Assembly (NCBI RefSeq): GCF_000007345.1
Contig: NC_003552.1
Coordinates: forward strand, 3,844,001 to 3,908,000
DNA from: Methanosarcina acetivorans C2A
Lineage (GTDB): Archaea; Halobacteriota; Methanosarcinia; Methanosarcinales; Methanosarcinaceae
Reading direction: 5' to 3'
DNA length: 64,000 nucleotides
The notes beneath the pieces were generated by a model. It searched no databases, was not told the origin of the DNA, and saw only the letters and a program-made list of their open reading frames with translations. Below are positions 34,383-43,817 of the stretch, in pieces; the stretch's first letter is position 1; the number at the start of each line of letters is the position of its first letter. The position numbers were made by a program, and so were the translations under genes.

Positions 34383-34603
34383 ATTCCTCAGAGAATTTCG
34401 ATAAACATTTGGTTTCCAACGGTTGTAGATGTAAATCTGAGATGTGATTAATCAAAAAATAGAGTTTATCGAAATTCTCACTATTTTAATCTATTTATTA
34501 AGTCAAGATGCAAAACCCAATTAGACAATAAAAATATACTTTTATCAGAAATTGTTTCTTTTTGTAATTCGTTTGTTTTTATCCTGAAATTGACTAAACT
34601 AAT

Positions 34604-34853
34604 GAAGATTTTAGAAAAATATCCTACGTCCAAATTTTTTGATAATGGCACTGGCATGAAAACAAACACTGCTTGGTGAGAAAGATGAAAAGTAAAACTA
34701 TCTCAACAATACATATTGACACCTTTTCGAAGATTTTAGAAAAATATCCTACGTCCAAATTTTTTGATAATGGCACTGGCATGAAAACAAACACTGCTTG
34801 GTGAAAAAGATGAAAAGTAAAACTATCTCAACAATACATATTGACACCTTTTC
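34604..34853 (+). repeat. 125-bp tandem duplication upstream of YVTN copy 3
   Basis: Bases 34604-34728 are repeated almost exactly at 34729-34853, each beginning GAAGATTTTAGAAAAATATC and ending ATTGACACCTTTT. The same block occurs once before YVTN copy 2 at about 30907-31031. It includes the possible GTG/ATG starts of the extended YVTN frames, which favours a non-coding leader role. Confidence 0.9.
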
Positions 34854-34875
34854 TATTCCATTTCCATTTGTGGCA

Positions 34876-36135
34876 ATGTCTAATAAAGCATGCAGAGGAT
34901 ATACCCTCATAAGAGCTTTTGGAATAACTTCACTTGCGATTTTAATATTGGCTGGTTTAGCAGGTGCAGCTCCGTTTGCATATGTGACGAGTCCGGGAAT
35001 CGATACAGGAACCGTTTTTGTAATTGACACTGCAACTGATAATCTTACAGATGTGGTGCCTGTAGGAGGCTGGCCTAGAGATGTTGTAGTCAACCCGGTA
35101 GGAACAAAGGTATATGTGGCAACCCCAAGTCCGGTCAGCACAACTGTCTCTGTAATTGACACCGCAACAAATACAGTTAGTTCCAGGGTGGATGCAGGAA
35201 GTTATCCTATGGGAGTTGCAGTTAACCCTGCAGGAACAAAGGTTTATGTGACAGATCGTGACAGCACCAATATCTCTATAATTAACACAGCAACAAACAC
35301 TTTAATGGAACCGATTAATGTGGGGCTGATTACCCGTAATGTTGCATTTACACCGGATGGGGAAAAAATCTATGTCACTAACAGTTTCAACAATACTACT
35401 TCTGTAATTGATGCGATTACAAACAAAATTACAGCCACTATACCTGTAGGAGACAGTCCTTATGAAGTTGCAGTTAGTCCTAATGGAAATAAGGTGTACG
35501 TGACTAATTCAGGTAGCAACACTGTTTCTGTAATCGACACAGCTATAGACAATGTCACAGCCACCGTGCACGTAGGAGATAGCCCCAGTGATATTGCAAT
35601 CAGTCCTTATGGAAAAAAGGTATATGTAGCGAATTCTCACAGCAACAATGTTTCTGTAATTGATACAACAACTAACAATGTTACAGCCACTGTGCCTGTA
35701 GGAAAACAGCCAATGGGAATTGCAATCACACCAGATGGAAAAAAGGCATATGTGGCAAATGCTGAAAGTGGTAATGTCTCAGTGATTGACACGGCAACAA
35801 ACAAAGTTACAGCGACTGTGAATGCAGGAAAATATACTATAAACTATCCTACTAAAGTTGCCATTGGGCCTCTTACAAATTCTGATATGACTGATCAAAG
35901 TATAAGGGCAACCCCCAGTTCAACTGAAGATATGGGAGTTGAAGAAACTAATTTATCATCCTCTGAAAAAATAAACGATATCAAACTCAATAACTCAAAC
36001 AATAATAATTCAGAATCTGATAATGATAATGGCTCAAATGAAAATGAATCGAGAAAAAATAACTCTGCTCCAGGCTTCGGATTATTGGGAAGCCTGACCT
36101 GCCTGTATGTAGGGTGGAAGTTCAGGAAGAAGTAA
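34876..36135 (+). CDS. Secreted YVTN beta-propeller protein with PGF-CTERM, copy 3
   Basis: 419 residues from ATG 34876 (MSNKACRGYTL); the frame is open back to 34798 within the duplicated leader. The signal ends LAGLAGAA. About seven YVTN repeats are present, diverged from the other two copies in the first half (SPGIDTGTVFVIDTATDNL) but similar in the last repeats (VANAESGNVSVIDTAT). The acidic spacer and SAPGFGLL plus membrane segment form a PGF-CTERM. Surface protein; ligand unknown. Confidence 0.85.
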   Translation: MSNKACRGYTLIRAFGITSLAILILAGLAGAAPFAYVTSPGIDTGTVFVIDTATDNLTDVVPVGGWPRDVVVNPVGTKVYVATPSPVSTTVSVIDTATNTVSSRVDAGSYPMGVAVNPAGTKVYVTDRDSTNISIINTATNTLMEPINVGLITRNVAFTPDGEKIYVTNSFNNTTSVIDAITNKITATIPVGDSPYEVAVSPNGNKVYVTNSGSNTVSVIDTAIDNVTATVHVGDSPSDIAISPYGKKVYVANSHSNNVSVIDTTTNNVTATVPVGKQPMGIAITPDGKKAYVANAESGNVSVIDTATNKVTATVNAGKYTINYPTKVAIGPLTNSDMTDQSIRATPSSTEDMGVEETNLSSSEKINDIKLNNSNNNNSESDNDNGSNENESRKNNSAPGFGLLGSLTCLYVGWKFRKK

Positions 36136-36286
36136 CAGAGAGTCGGATACTCAAAAGTCCTTGGCGACGTTTGTTCATTTCCTATCCGGATGTCAACAGC
36201 GGTTTAATTTTCCCCACATTGGTCGGTTTAAATTTCCCCATCTTTTGATATAAATTTTACTCAATTTTTCATAAACTTGTTAGAAA

Positions 36287-37060
36287 TTACTGGTAGATAT
36301 TTCCTGATTTTATACCATGTTTCTTCCTTTCTTTCAGCCTGTAACTTTCTCCTCTGATGTTAATTGTAGTACAGTGATGGAGAATTCTATCAAGTACAGC
36401 AGCCGCTATTACCTGGTCTTTGAATATCTCTCCCCATTCTCCATATGATTTATTTGACGTAAAGATGGTCGAACTCTTTTCATAACGTCTGGAAATCAAC
36501 TGAAATAAACAGTGAGCTCCTTCCTCATCAAATGGGAGATAACCCATTTCATCAATGATCAGAACTTTAAATTTCATAAAGCCTTTGAGTTTCTTTTCAA
36601 GCATTCCTTCTCGATTTGCTATTTTCAACTTCTCGATAAGGTTTCCTGTATTGGTAAAGTAAACCGAAATCCCTGCTTTTGCTACTTCAATCCCAAGAGC
36701 GATTGCAAGATGAGACTTTCCAACTCCGGGAGGACCAAGGAAAACGACATTCTCTAAATTATGAACAAATCTCAAGGTTGCAAGGTCTTCGATTGCTTTT
36801 TTATCAATGGATTTCTGAAATTCAAAATCGAATTCCTCAAGAGTCTTTTTCACAGGAAATGCTGCACTTTTCATTTTTCTCTCAATTGCAGCAGCTTCTC
36901 TGTACTTCTTTTCCTGTTCAAACAGATAATCAAGTACTTCCATTGTTGTCTTGCTATCTCTTGCAGCAATTTCAAGATAGTTGTCCAGAACCTCTTCAAT
37001 AGTATTCAGTTTGAGGTATTGCAGGTTACTGTGAAGTCTCTCATAGCTGAAATTGTTCAT
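36287..37060 (-). CDS. istB: IS21 family helper ATPase IstB
   Basis: 257 residues, AAA+ ATPase related to DnaC. Walker A GPPGVGKSH near residue 112, Walker B VLIIDEMGYLPF, and sensor-type STIFTSNKSYGEW are all present. It assists the transposase in target selection. Start overlaps the istA stop (ATGA). Confidence 0.95.
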   Translation of the reverse strand: MNNFSYERLHSNLQYLKLNTIEEVLDNYLEIAARDSKTTMEVLDYLFEQEKKYREAAAIERKMKSAAFPVKKTLEEFDFEFQKSIDKKAIEDLATLRFVHNLENVVFLGPPGVGKSHLAIALGIEVAKAGISVYFTNTGNLIEKLKIANREGMLEKKLKGFMKFKVLIIDEMGYLPFDEEGAHCLFQLISRRYEKSSTIFTSNKSYGEWGEIFKDQVIAAAVLDRILHHCTTINIRGESYRLKERKKHGIKSGNIYQ

Positions 37061-38301
37061 TCAAAATCACCGTCACTGAATGTTTCATAGATGTCAAGAG
37101 ACCTCTTTTCAACTTCAGGACCTGAGAACTTCAACGGAATCTGTAATTCTTTCTTGCATTTTGAATTCTCTTTAAGAATCTCACTCAGGAGACCCTGAAA
37201 ATGTTCCTTTTTTCTGGAAACCCTACAATTACCTGAAAGAATTTCATGTTCACAAACCTTCTCATAATCAACATAGACCTCGAATATTCCTTCAAAAATC
37301 TGAAGCTCTGCAGTTCTTCCTGCAAACCTGTAAGGAACAGAATACTTATTTCCAAGGAACGAAATATAACAGTCTCTGGAGACCTTTCTGGTCTCCTTAT
37401 GGACAACTTTGTAAGGAGGAACCTGATCCAGAGGGATCAGTTTCTCCTCCTTAAAACGTTCAAGGGGGATTTGATAGGTTGTTCCGTGGACAGTTGAATT
37501 TACCCTTTCCAACCACCTGTGAACTTGGCCGTTCAGGTCTTCGAGAGAGGTAAATCGTCTTCCAAGGAAGAAATCCCTCTTGACATAGCCTACCGTTTTT
37601 TCAATTTTACCTTTTGTCTGAGGCCTGTAAGGCCTGCATAACCGTGGAATAAAACCAAAGCATTTGAAGAAATCCTCAAACTGTGAGTTCCATTCAGAAT
37701 CTGATGATTTTAAGGCTCTTTTGATAACAACCTGTTTCATGTTATCATAGAGAATCTCCTGTGTAAATCCTCCAAAGTACTCAAAGGCGTTCAGATGACA
37801 CTGGATAAGAGTGGAAGTGTCTATGCCCAGTGTAAATTCAACATATTTCATCCTGGAATATCCAAGAATCATGTTGAAGCAAAAGAGTTTCTTTATCTTT
37901 CCATCAACCTCAACTGTTCCCATCTCTGCCCAGTCAACCTGAGCCTGTACACCTGGTTTTGTTTCATAGCGGAGTACAGCAGGGACTCCCTGCTGAGGTC
38001 GGACTTTTCTTACAAAGTCCTTGACGATGGTCATTCCTCCATCAAAACCCATTTCTTTGATTTCCCGATAGAGCCGAGCAGCAGTGTAGGAGCCTTCTTC
38101 AAGCTTTTTAAGTATATAAGGTTTATATGGATCAAGCTTGCTCTTTCTTCCGGGACGTTTCTGGGGTTCAGGTAAGGTTTTCAGCAGGAGATATTTCCTC
38201 ACAGTTTTCCTGTCAAAACCGGTTTGTCTGGCGATTTCACTAATGCTCAAGTTTTGTGAACTTAAATCTCGAATCAAGAATAAATCCTCCTTTTTCAGCA
38301 T
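37057..38301 (-). CDS. istA: IS21 family transposase IstA
   Basis: 414 residues. An N-terminal helix-turn-helix (SISEIARQTGFDRKTVRKYL) is followed by the RNase H-like integrase core with Asp in QVDWAEMG, Asp in ILYDNMKQVV and the Glu region in PQTKGKIEKTV, then a C-terminal beta-barrel-like part. Full length and uninterrupted, so the element may be able to move. Confidence 0.95.
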   Translation of the reverse strand: MLKKEDLFLIRDLSSQNLSISEIARQTGFDRKTVRKYLLLKTLPEPQKRPGRKSKLDPYKPYILKKLEEGSYTAARLYREIKEMGFDGGMTIVKDFVRKVRPQQGVPAVLRYETKPGVQAQVDWAEMGTVEVDGKIKKLFCFNMILGYSRMKYVEFTLGIDTSTLIQCHLNAFEYFGGFTQEILYDNMKQVVIKRALKSSDSEWNSQFEDFFKCFGFIPRLCRPYRPQTKGKIEKTVGYVKRDFFLGRRFTSLEDLNGQVHRWLERVNSTVHGTTYQIPLERFKEEKLIPLDQVPPYKVVHKETRKVSRDCYISFLGNKYSVPYRFAGRTAELQIFEGIFEVYVDYEKVCEHEILSGNCRVSRKKEHFQGLLSEILKENSKCKKELQIPLKFSGPEVEKRSLDIYETFSDGDFE

Positions 38302-38482
38302 GATTCACAATCCTCGAACTTTTCTCAAGGATTGAGAATTGGGGAATTTTAATCCGCCGAAAATGGGGAATTCTTAACCGCCGTTGACACCGGATTGATA
38401 CACAAGCAGTTGTAAGCCACTAGTTCTGAAATTAACCATATATAAAAGGGATTAAAACCTCACATCTTTTTTAGGTGTTGGT

Positions 38483-39076
38483 ATGAAAATCAGCAAGGAA
38501 ATAACTATTTTTATTGTATTTCTAACTCTCGTAGTGCTTTTGGGATTGTTTACAAACCCACTAAGTGATATTAGAACGCCAGCTAACAATGAGCTAAAGG
38601 TGGGTGGTATGAACATCCGATTCGAAGACGGAGCTTCCGAATCGGAAGTTAAAGCTGTTCTTGAAAACCATAACATGACTACGAACTATAGCATAGATTG
38701 CAACACGGGTTCTGTGGGAAACAAATACTACATTATGGTAGACAAAGATAATCTGGATATAAGACGCGAATTGAGAAAAGGGATGGAGAAAGAGAATAAA
38801 GATTGGATTATATCTTCTTCTGCTACTGGCATCAGAAAAGGAGATTCTTACGTAATCGCGGTATCCGAACAGGCTGTCAATGATGAAAAGTTTCTTTCGA
38901 TACTGAATAAATATGACACTAAGGTGAAAAAGTTCGTCTGGTGCTATATTAGCTTTGAAAAGCCGGATGGATCCAGGTATTGGATTCCAGAGGAAGATGC
39001 AGTCAAAATGAAAAATGAGCTCGAAAATAATGAAAGTATTTTTACCGTATCTATTGACTACATTAATGATCAGTAA
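38483..39076 (+). CDS. UPF0228 family protein, copy 3
   Basis: 197 residues from ATG 38483. N-terminal helix ([17 protein letters not shown]), then [34 protein letters not shown] and [20 protein letters not shown], followed by [13 protein letters not shown]. All UPF0228 blocks are intact. It converges on hdrB with a 94-bp gap. Function unknown; anchored outside the membrane by prediction. Confidence 0.8.
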   Translation: MKISKEITIFIVFLTLVVLLGLFTNPLSDIRTPANNELKVGGMNIRFEDGASESEVKAVLENHNMTTNYSIDCNTGSVGNKYYIMVDKDNLDIRRELRKGMEKENKDWIISSSATGIRKGDSYVIAVSEQAVNDEKFLSILNKYDTKVKKFVWCYISFEKPDGSRYWIPEEDAVKMKNELENNESIFTVSIDYINDQ

Positions 39077-39170
39077 TTTAGATACACATTTTTAAAAACG
39101 TTTCAAGCCGTGACCCTCTTCACTCCCGATGTAATAAAAAAGGTAGCCAGTTCTACTTTGAAACTGGACA

Positions 39171-40115
39171 TTATATTATTCCGGTCTTTTCAAGAAATCC
39201 TTCCAGAGGCACGGAGTGAGTCTGGAAACCGCATACTTTGTAGGGGTCTGCTCCCATTGAGAGGGCTACGAACTGGGCAATGTTCATGTGCACCATGTCG
39301 TACTCAACCCCGAACTCTTTTTCGATAACGGGCTGGTAGCGGTCGTACTGGATATGGCAGTTCGGGCACATATGGATCATTAGCTCCACACCGGCTCTCT
39401 GGAGGCTGTCAAGTTTTGTTTTGGTAACCTGGAGAGAGGTGCTTTTATTGAGGTGGAGCTGGGAAAAGCCCATTCCGCAGGTGAGGGTTCGATCTTCGTA
39501 CCAGCGCACAGGGGATGCCCCGCAGGCTTCGGCTATCGTGTCTATAAGCTGGGGGTTTTCGGGGTTTCCGATTACGTCAAGGTATTTGACTTTATAATAG
39601 TGGCAGGCGTGATGAGAGGCTGCTTTAACGCCGGGGAAATCGAACTTTATCTCTTCCCGGATCTTTTCGACTTTGCTCAGGAGGACCTCGACTGCGTGAT
39701 AGATATTGGTTCTGGGGTTCATGGAGTCCTTTTCATAGACAAGGTCATCAAAGCCTTTTTCCCGGAAGATGGAGTTGACTTTTTCCCGGACCCCATCGTT
39801 GGTGTTAAGGAGTTCGCATGCGTCCTTGTTTATGGCATAACAGGTTGAACAGAGGCAGGTAATGTTCGGGTACCCGCACTTTCTGGCGACGGCAAAGTTC
39901 CGGGCTGCAATGGCGGCTGTTGTGAGCCCTTCAAAGACATCGGTATAGTGGCCTATTCCTGTACAGCAGGACTGCTCGTCGTTTATGCAGTAATCTACCC
40001 CAAGCCGGTCAAACACGTAACTGGTGGCTGTTTCGATTCCGGGGTATTCCTGCCCGACCATGCAGCTCTTAAACAGTAAGAGCTTCCTGTCCGGTATACT
40101 CTCTATCGCTTTCAA
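39171..40115 (-). CDS. hdrB: CoB-CoM heterodisulfide reductase subunit B
   Basis: About 314 residues. Two CCG domains (CX31-39CCX35-36CXXC type) are visible, including CCTGIGHYTDVFEG with CLCSTCYAIN, and SHHACHYYK with MCPNCHIQYDRYQP. These bind the non-cubane iron-sulfur clusters that reduce the CoM-S-S-CoB disulfide. The longest frame starts at TTG 40115, overlapping hdrC by 47 nt; homologous sequence begins at KLLLFKSCMVGQEYPGIE, so the real start may lie slightly downstream. It is the last gene of hdrACB. A fragment copy lies at 32491. Confidence 0.95.
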   Translation of the reverse strand: MKAIESIPDRKLLLFKSCMVGQEYPGIETATSYVFDRLGVDYCINDEQSCCTGIGHYTDVFEGLTTAAIAARNFAVARKCGYPNITCLCSTCYAINKDACELLNTNDGVREKVNSIFREKGFDDLVYEKDSMNPRTNIYHAVEVLLSKVEKIREEIKFDFPGVKAASHHACHYYKVKYLDVIGNPENPQLIDTIAEACGASPVRWYEDRTLTCGMGFSQLHLNKSTSLQVTKTKLDSLQRAGVELMIHMCPNCHIQYDRYQPVIEKEFGVEYDMVHMNIAQFVALSMGADPYKVCGFQTHSVPLEGFLEKTGII

Positions 40116-40812
40116 AGCCTAAGTCTCCGCTGTTTTTCTTCTTTTCAGTGCAGGATGTCCCTGTGCGGTCCGTCTTCAGAAAACCCCGGATTCCCTTTTC
40201 CTGGACCCTTGCTTTGATCCACTTTTCCCTTTCGAAATAGCCCGTGCTCTCAAGAATAGCCTGAACCTCTCCATGGGTGTTCCTGACATCCCTGGCACTG
40301 AGCCCAAGTTCGGAACGTATTGGTTCCAGCTTCCTTTTAATTCCAATCCAGCGTTCTCCAAGGTCTTTTTCCATGTTTTTGATGCCAGCGCCCGGAACCT
40401 TGCTGGCTCCGTTTTCTCCGAGGTGCTCTCCGATCTCAAGGAAATAGGCAAGCTTTTCAACCCTGATTCCTTCGTTGATAGCCATCTGCCGGAGAACCTG
40501 CACGATTGTTACGGGGCTGTTGTTCCTGGGACAGCGCAAATTGCAGGAATAGCAGTAGAAGCAGGACCAGATCATTTCGGATTCAAGCACACTGCGATCA
40601 TTTTCGAGCACTTTTTTTACGATCTGTCGGGGGCTGTAGTCCGTAAACCGGGCTGCAGGACAGGAAGCAGTGCAGGCTCCGCACTGGATACAGCGGTCCA
40701 GTCCGAGGGACTCAGGGGTTCGGATACTTTTCTTTGCGGTCTCTGCAAGAGTTTTACACTCCGGGGTATCGTATTCGTTTACATATGGCATCATCTTTAC
40801 ATATGGTATCAT
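40069..40812 (-). CDS. hdrC: CoB-CoM heterodisulfide reductase subunit C
   Basis: 247 residues with two [4Fe-4S] motifs: CIQCGACTASCPAARFTDYS and CFYCYSCNLRCPRNNSP. It passes electrons from HdrA to HdrB. The start overlaps the hdrA stop as ATGA. The first twelve codons are an internal duplication (MIPYVK then MMPYVN), so the true start could be either Met. The C-terminal 60 residues are charged and probably flexible. Confidence 0.95.
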   Translation of the reverse strand: MIPYVKMMPYVNEYDTPECKTLAETAKKSIRTPESLGLDRCIQCGACTASCPAARFTDYSPRQIVKKVLENDRSVLESEMIWSCFYCYSCNLRCPRNNSPVTIVQVLRQMAINEGIRVEKLAYFLEIGEHLGENGASKVPGAGIKNMEKDLGERWIGIKRKLEPIRSELGLSARDVRNTHGEVQAILESTGYFEREKWIKARVQEKGIRGFLKTDRTGTSCTEKKKNSGDLGFESDREYTGQEALTV

Positions 40813-43226
40813 CTTATCATCTCTCCTTCCCGGGCAAGGCTGGTGAAAGTTCCTGCAAGCCCTTTTGTGTTCGGAACATATGCTTTTTTGAAATAGATCC
40901 GGTTTCCTGAATCTCCAAGTTCCTCTTTGAGTTCCTCAAAGTGGCTGACAGTAAGAGGATATATCACCTCAGCCCTCGGGTTGTCTGGTGGGTCCTCTAC
41001 AAAAAGGACAGAAGACGCCCCGTGCCTGAAGGCGTGCAGCACCAGGTCTCTGTCCACTACAAGGCCGGTCGGGACCTTTATCAATTTGACATTCGAAGGG
41101 TAAGTAAGCACACTGTTACCGATATTGTCACAGGTAAGGGAAGCAATCCCGCTGTTTACAAAGCCGAGCACATCCCCTTCTTCGAGCACACCCTCCATCT
41201 CGGCTTTCAGCTGGAGTTTCGTAAAGCCTGCGATCTGGACGGCTCCTTCTCCGCAGAGCTTGGTACAGTATCCGCAGCCTGTGCAGATAAGCGGGTCAAG
41301 CACTACCCTTCCGCTCTCATTTACGGAGAGGGCATCGAAGGGGCATTTAAGGCATTCTCCGCAGCGCGTGCAGAGCAACTGGTTAATGGTCGCAATTTCA
41401 TTATCCAGCACCTTCGGGCTGTCCGTAATGAAAGCCCTTGCCCTTACGGCTGCAAGTCCTGCCTGGGCAATGGTATCGGTAACGTCCTTGGGGCTCTGGG
41501 CAGTGCCGCAGACAAAGATTCCGTCAAGGGAACTGTCCACGGGTTTCAGCTTGGAGTGCCTTTCCTTGATAAAGCCGCTTTCATCCTGGCTCAGGTTCAG
41601 CACACTGGCAATTTTCCTGGTCCCGGGAGAAGGCACCATTGCTGCGGAAAGCACAACAAGGTCGGCAGGAAGTTCCCTCATTTTCTGGTCAAGGGTATCC
41701 TCGACTCTTACAACAAGGCTCTTATCCGGCTTTTCAATAACTTCGGCAGGCCTTCCCCGCACAAAGTTGACTCCGGTCTCCTGAACTGCGCGGTAATAAT
41801 TTTCATAGAAACCAAAAGCCCTGACATCAATGTAGCAAATCGTGATTTCCGTTTCCGGATGTTTTTTCTTAATCAGGCTTGCATGTTTCAGAGCTGCCAT
41901 GCAGCAGTATCTGGAACAGTAGCGGTTTCCCCCTTCTTTTTCATCCCTTGATCCCACACACTGGATCATGACTATTCTTTTTGGCGTGTCGGTACCTTGG
42001 GATTCATCAGATGAATCTTCGCACCTTGAATCACAGGTTGCAGGGGTAGGATCGCTGGAAGCTTTGCTGAAATCTGAGACTCTCAGGAGTTCTCCTTTTG
42101 TAGGGCCATTGATGCCAAGAACTCTGGCAAGTTCCATCTGGGTCAGCACGTTTTCGAAAATCCCGTATCCGTACTGGGGTTTCTGGGAGACGTCATACTC
42201 CTCAAACCCGGTGGCAACAACAACTGCCCCCACGTTAAGTTCAACGATCTCTTCCTTCTGGGAAAAGTCAATTGCTTCGTTTTTACAGGCATCCGCACAT
42301 TTTCCGCAGGCTTCACCATTCAGCTGAAGGCAATAATCGGGATCAATACAGTAGATCTTGGGGACTGACTGGGAGAAGCGAAGAGAAATTGCCTTTTTGT
42401 CCATATGTCCGCAGTTGAACTCGTCTTCAACCTGGACTGGACAGACCCGGCTGCACCTCCCGCATGCCGTACAGCTGTCTTTGACGTATCTTGGCTTTTT
42501 CCTTAGCCTGATCGTAAAGTTTCCTGCGCTCCCGCTCAGGCTTTCAACTTCGGTCCGGGTCAAAAGTGTAATTTTCGGGTGGGCTGCAACCTCATTCATC
42601 AGAGGACTGAGAGAGCACATTGCACATTCTTCAGCAAGCTTGTCCGGGGAAAATATCTTCCCGATTTTTGCCATCTGCCCGCCTATGCTTGAGTTATTCT
42701 CAACAAGAACAGTGGAAACTCCGTTATCTGCAAGGTTCAGTGCAGCCGTAATTCCTGCTATTCCCCCACCGATAACAAGGGCCTGCTGAGCGATATCGAC
42801 TTTGATTTCATCCAGGGGCTCTACATTTTCCAGGCGTTTGAGTTTGGCCCTCAGGAGGGAAAGAGCTTTTTCTGTAGCTCCGGTCCGGTCAGGGTGCACC
42901 CAGGCACATTGTTCCCTGAGATTTGCAATTTCAAGCCCTGCCCTGTTCAAACCGGTTTCCTGTATGCACTTTTTAAAGAGAGTACCGTGTTTGGATGGAG
43001 TGCATGAACCTATTACCACCCTGTCCAGGCTCCCCTCCACAATCTTCTTTTTAATAAGAGCCTGTCCCTGACTTGAGCACATGTACTCATAATCAAAAAC
43101 CGAAATCCCTTCTGCCTTAAGGGTTTTTTTCACGGCATCAATATCAACATGTTCGGAAATATTCCCGCTGCAGTGGCAGATAAATACGGCAGCTTTGTTC
43201 AGCCCGTCAGTCATCCCATCAGTCAT
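40809..43226 (-). CDS. hdrA: CoB-CoM heterodisulfide reductase subunit A, with degenerate MvhD-like C-terminal domain
   Basis: 805 residues. An N-terminal domain with HCSGNISEHVD and CTPSKHGTLFKKC is followed by the FAD site VIGGGIAGITAALNLADNG (from about 151) and iron-sulfur motifs CTACGRCSRVCP (252), a cluster near 299-315, CTRCGECLKCP (619) and CTGCGYCTKLC (648). HdrA carries the flavin that may bifurcate electrons between ferredoxin and heterodisulfide. Residues about 675-805 resemble MvhD, but the usual cysteine ligands are replaced (GFVNSGIAS where GFxCxxC is expected). The electron donor is therefore unlikely to enter through a normal MvhD [2Fe-2S] cluster. Start ATG 43226; a second in-frame ATG lies 12 bp inside. 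Confidence 0.93.
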   Translation of the reverse strand: MTDGMTDGLNKAAVFICHCSGNISEHVDIDAVKKTLKAEGISVFDYEYMCSSQGQALIKKKIVEGSLDRVVIGSCTPSKHGTLFKKCIQETGLNRAGLEIANLREQCAWVHPDRTGATEKALSLLRAKLKRLENVEPLDEIKVDIAQQALVIGGGIAGITAALNLADNGVSTVLVENNSSIGGQMAKIGKIFSPDKLAEECAMCSLSPLMNEVAAHPKITLLTRTEVESLSGSAGNFTIRLRKKPRYVKDSCTACGRCSRVCPVQVEDEFNCGHMDKKAISLRFSQSVPKIYCIDPDYCLQLNGEACGKCADACKNEAIDFSQKEEIVELNVGAVVVATGFEEYDVSQKPQYGYGIFENVLTQMELARVLGINGPTKGELLRVSDFSKASSDPTPATCDSRCEDSSDESQGTDTPKRIVMIQCVGSRDEKEGGNRYCSRYCCMAALKHASLIKKKHPETEITICYIDVRAFGFYENYYRAVQETGVNFVRGRPAEVIEKPDKSLVVRVEDTLDQKMRELPADLVVLSAAMVPSPGTRKIASVLNLSQDESGFIKERHSKLKPVDSSLDGIFVCGTAQSPKDVTDTIAQAGLAAVRARAFITDSPKVLDNEIATINQLLCTRCGECLKCPFDALSVNESGRVVLDPLICTGCGYCTKLCGEGAVQIAGFTKLQLKAEMEGVLEEGDVLGFVNSGIASLTCDNIGNSVLTYPSNVKLIKVPTGLVVDRDLVLHAFRHGASSVLFVEDPPDNPRAEVIYPLTVSHFEELKEELGDSGNRIYFKKAYVPNTKGLAGTFTSLAREGEMIR

Positions 43227-43817
43227 TATACTAAATCTTTCAGGGATTCGTATTTAAGACTTGCCGGAAAGTCCCTGGAAATTTTCCCAAAAAGGATAGT
43301 TTTTGAAAAGTAATTACCTGAATGGGATAAAAACATCAGAGTAAAAGAGATTTCAACGTTCTTCTGCCTGAGTTAAGTTGCATCTTCACGTTGAGAATAT
43401 TTGAGAATATTATACAAACTAAGTTTTAATCCTATATATACCTGAATGAAGAACTACAAAAAATCATATTTTACAGCTCATCTCTTCGCCTGCTGTTCCG
43501 GAAATTCCGTAAATAAATTTATTGCCTATTTTTGTTAGAAAGTTTTTATATGCATATAATTATATATAGGGAGAGAGTATTATTATTAAAATCGACTGAA
43601 GCGGCAGATTGATCAGACACTTCCTCAGATTTTAAATTTAAACAAATAGAAATATATTATACGAAAGAAGTGGAAAAGTAAAAAAGACATTTGAATGCTT
43701 GATAAAATTCATTGAAATTGTTTTATTTGAAAATAATATATTTCCATGATCTGATGATACTGGATAAAACATGATACCTGTGCCGAATGTGAGGCACTCT
43801 ACCGGTATAAACGGCAG
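43227..43817. promoter_or_regulatory. Divergent promoter region between hdrACB and a winged-helix regulator
   Basis: 590 bp, AT-rich, no ORF. On the minus strand GGTATATATAGG (43432-43443) is a strong TATA candidate, giving a leader of about 180 nt for hdrA. On the plus strand ATAATTATATATAGGG (43556-43571) and AATATATTATACG (about 43650) are candidates for the regulator. The long leaders on both sides leave room for regulation. Confidence 0.45.

Larger units (their letters stand above)
36191..38389 (-). mobile_element. Complete IS21-family element with 5-bp target duplication
   Basis: The ends are TGTCAACAGCGGTTTAAT (left, 36191) and, reverse-complemented, TGTCAACGGCGGTTAAGA (right end 38389). 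Further inside, each end repeats GCGGNTTAAATTTCCCCA-like words, the multiple transposase-binding sites typical of IS21. CCGGA flanks both ends (36186-36190 and 38390-38394). The two genes istA and istB overlap by 4 bp and are intact. The element separates the third YVTN gene from UPF0228 copy 3. Confidence 0.93.

Noticed and set aside
40941-41951. 336-codon plus-strand ORF
   Set aside because: Antisense shadow of hdrA caused by GC-rich codon use; no domain.
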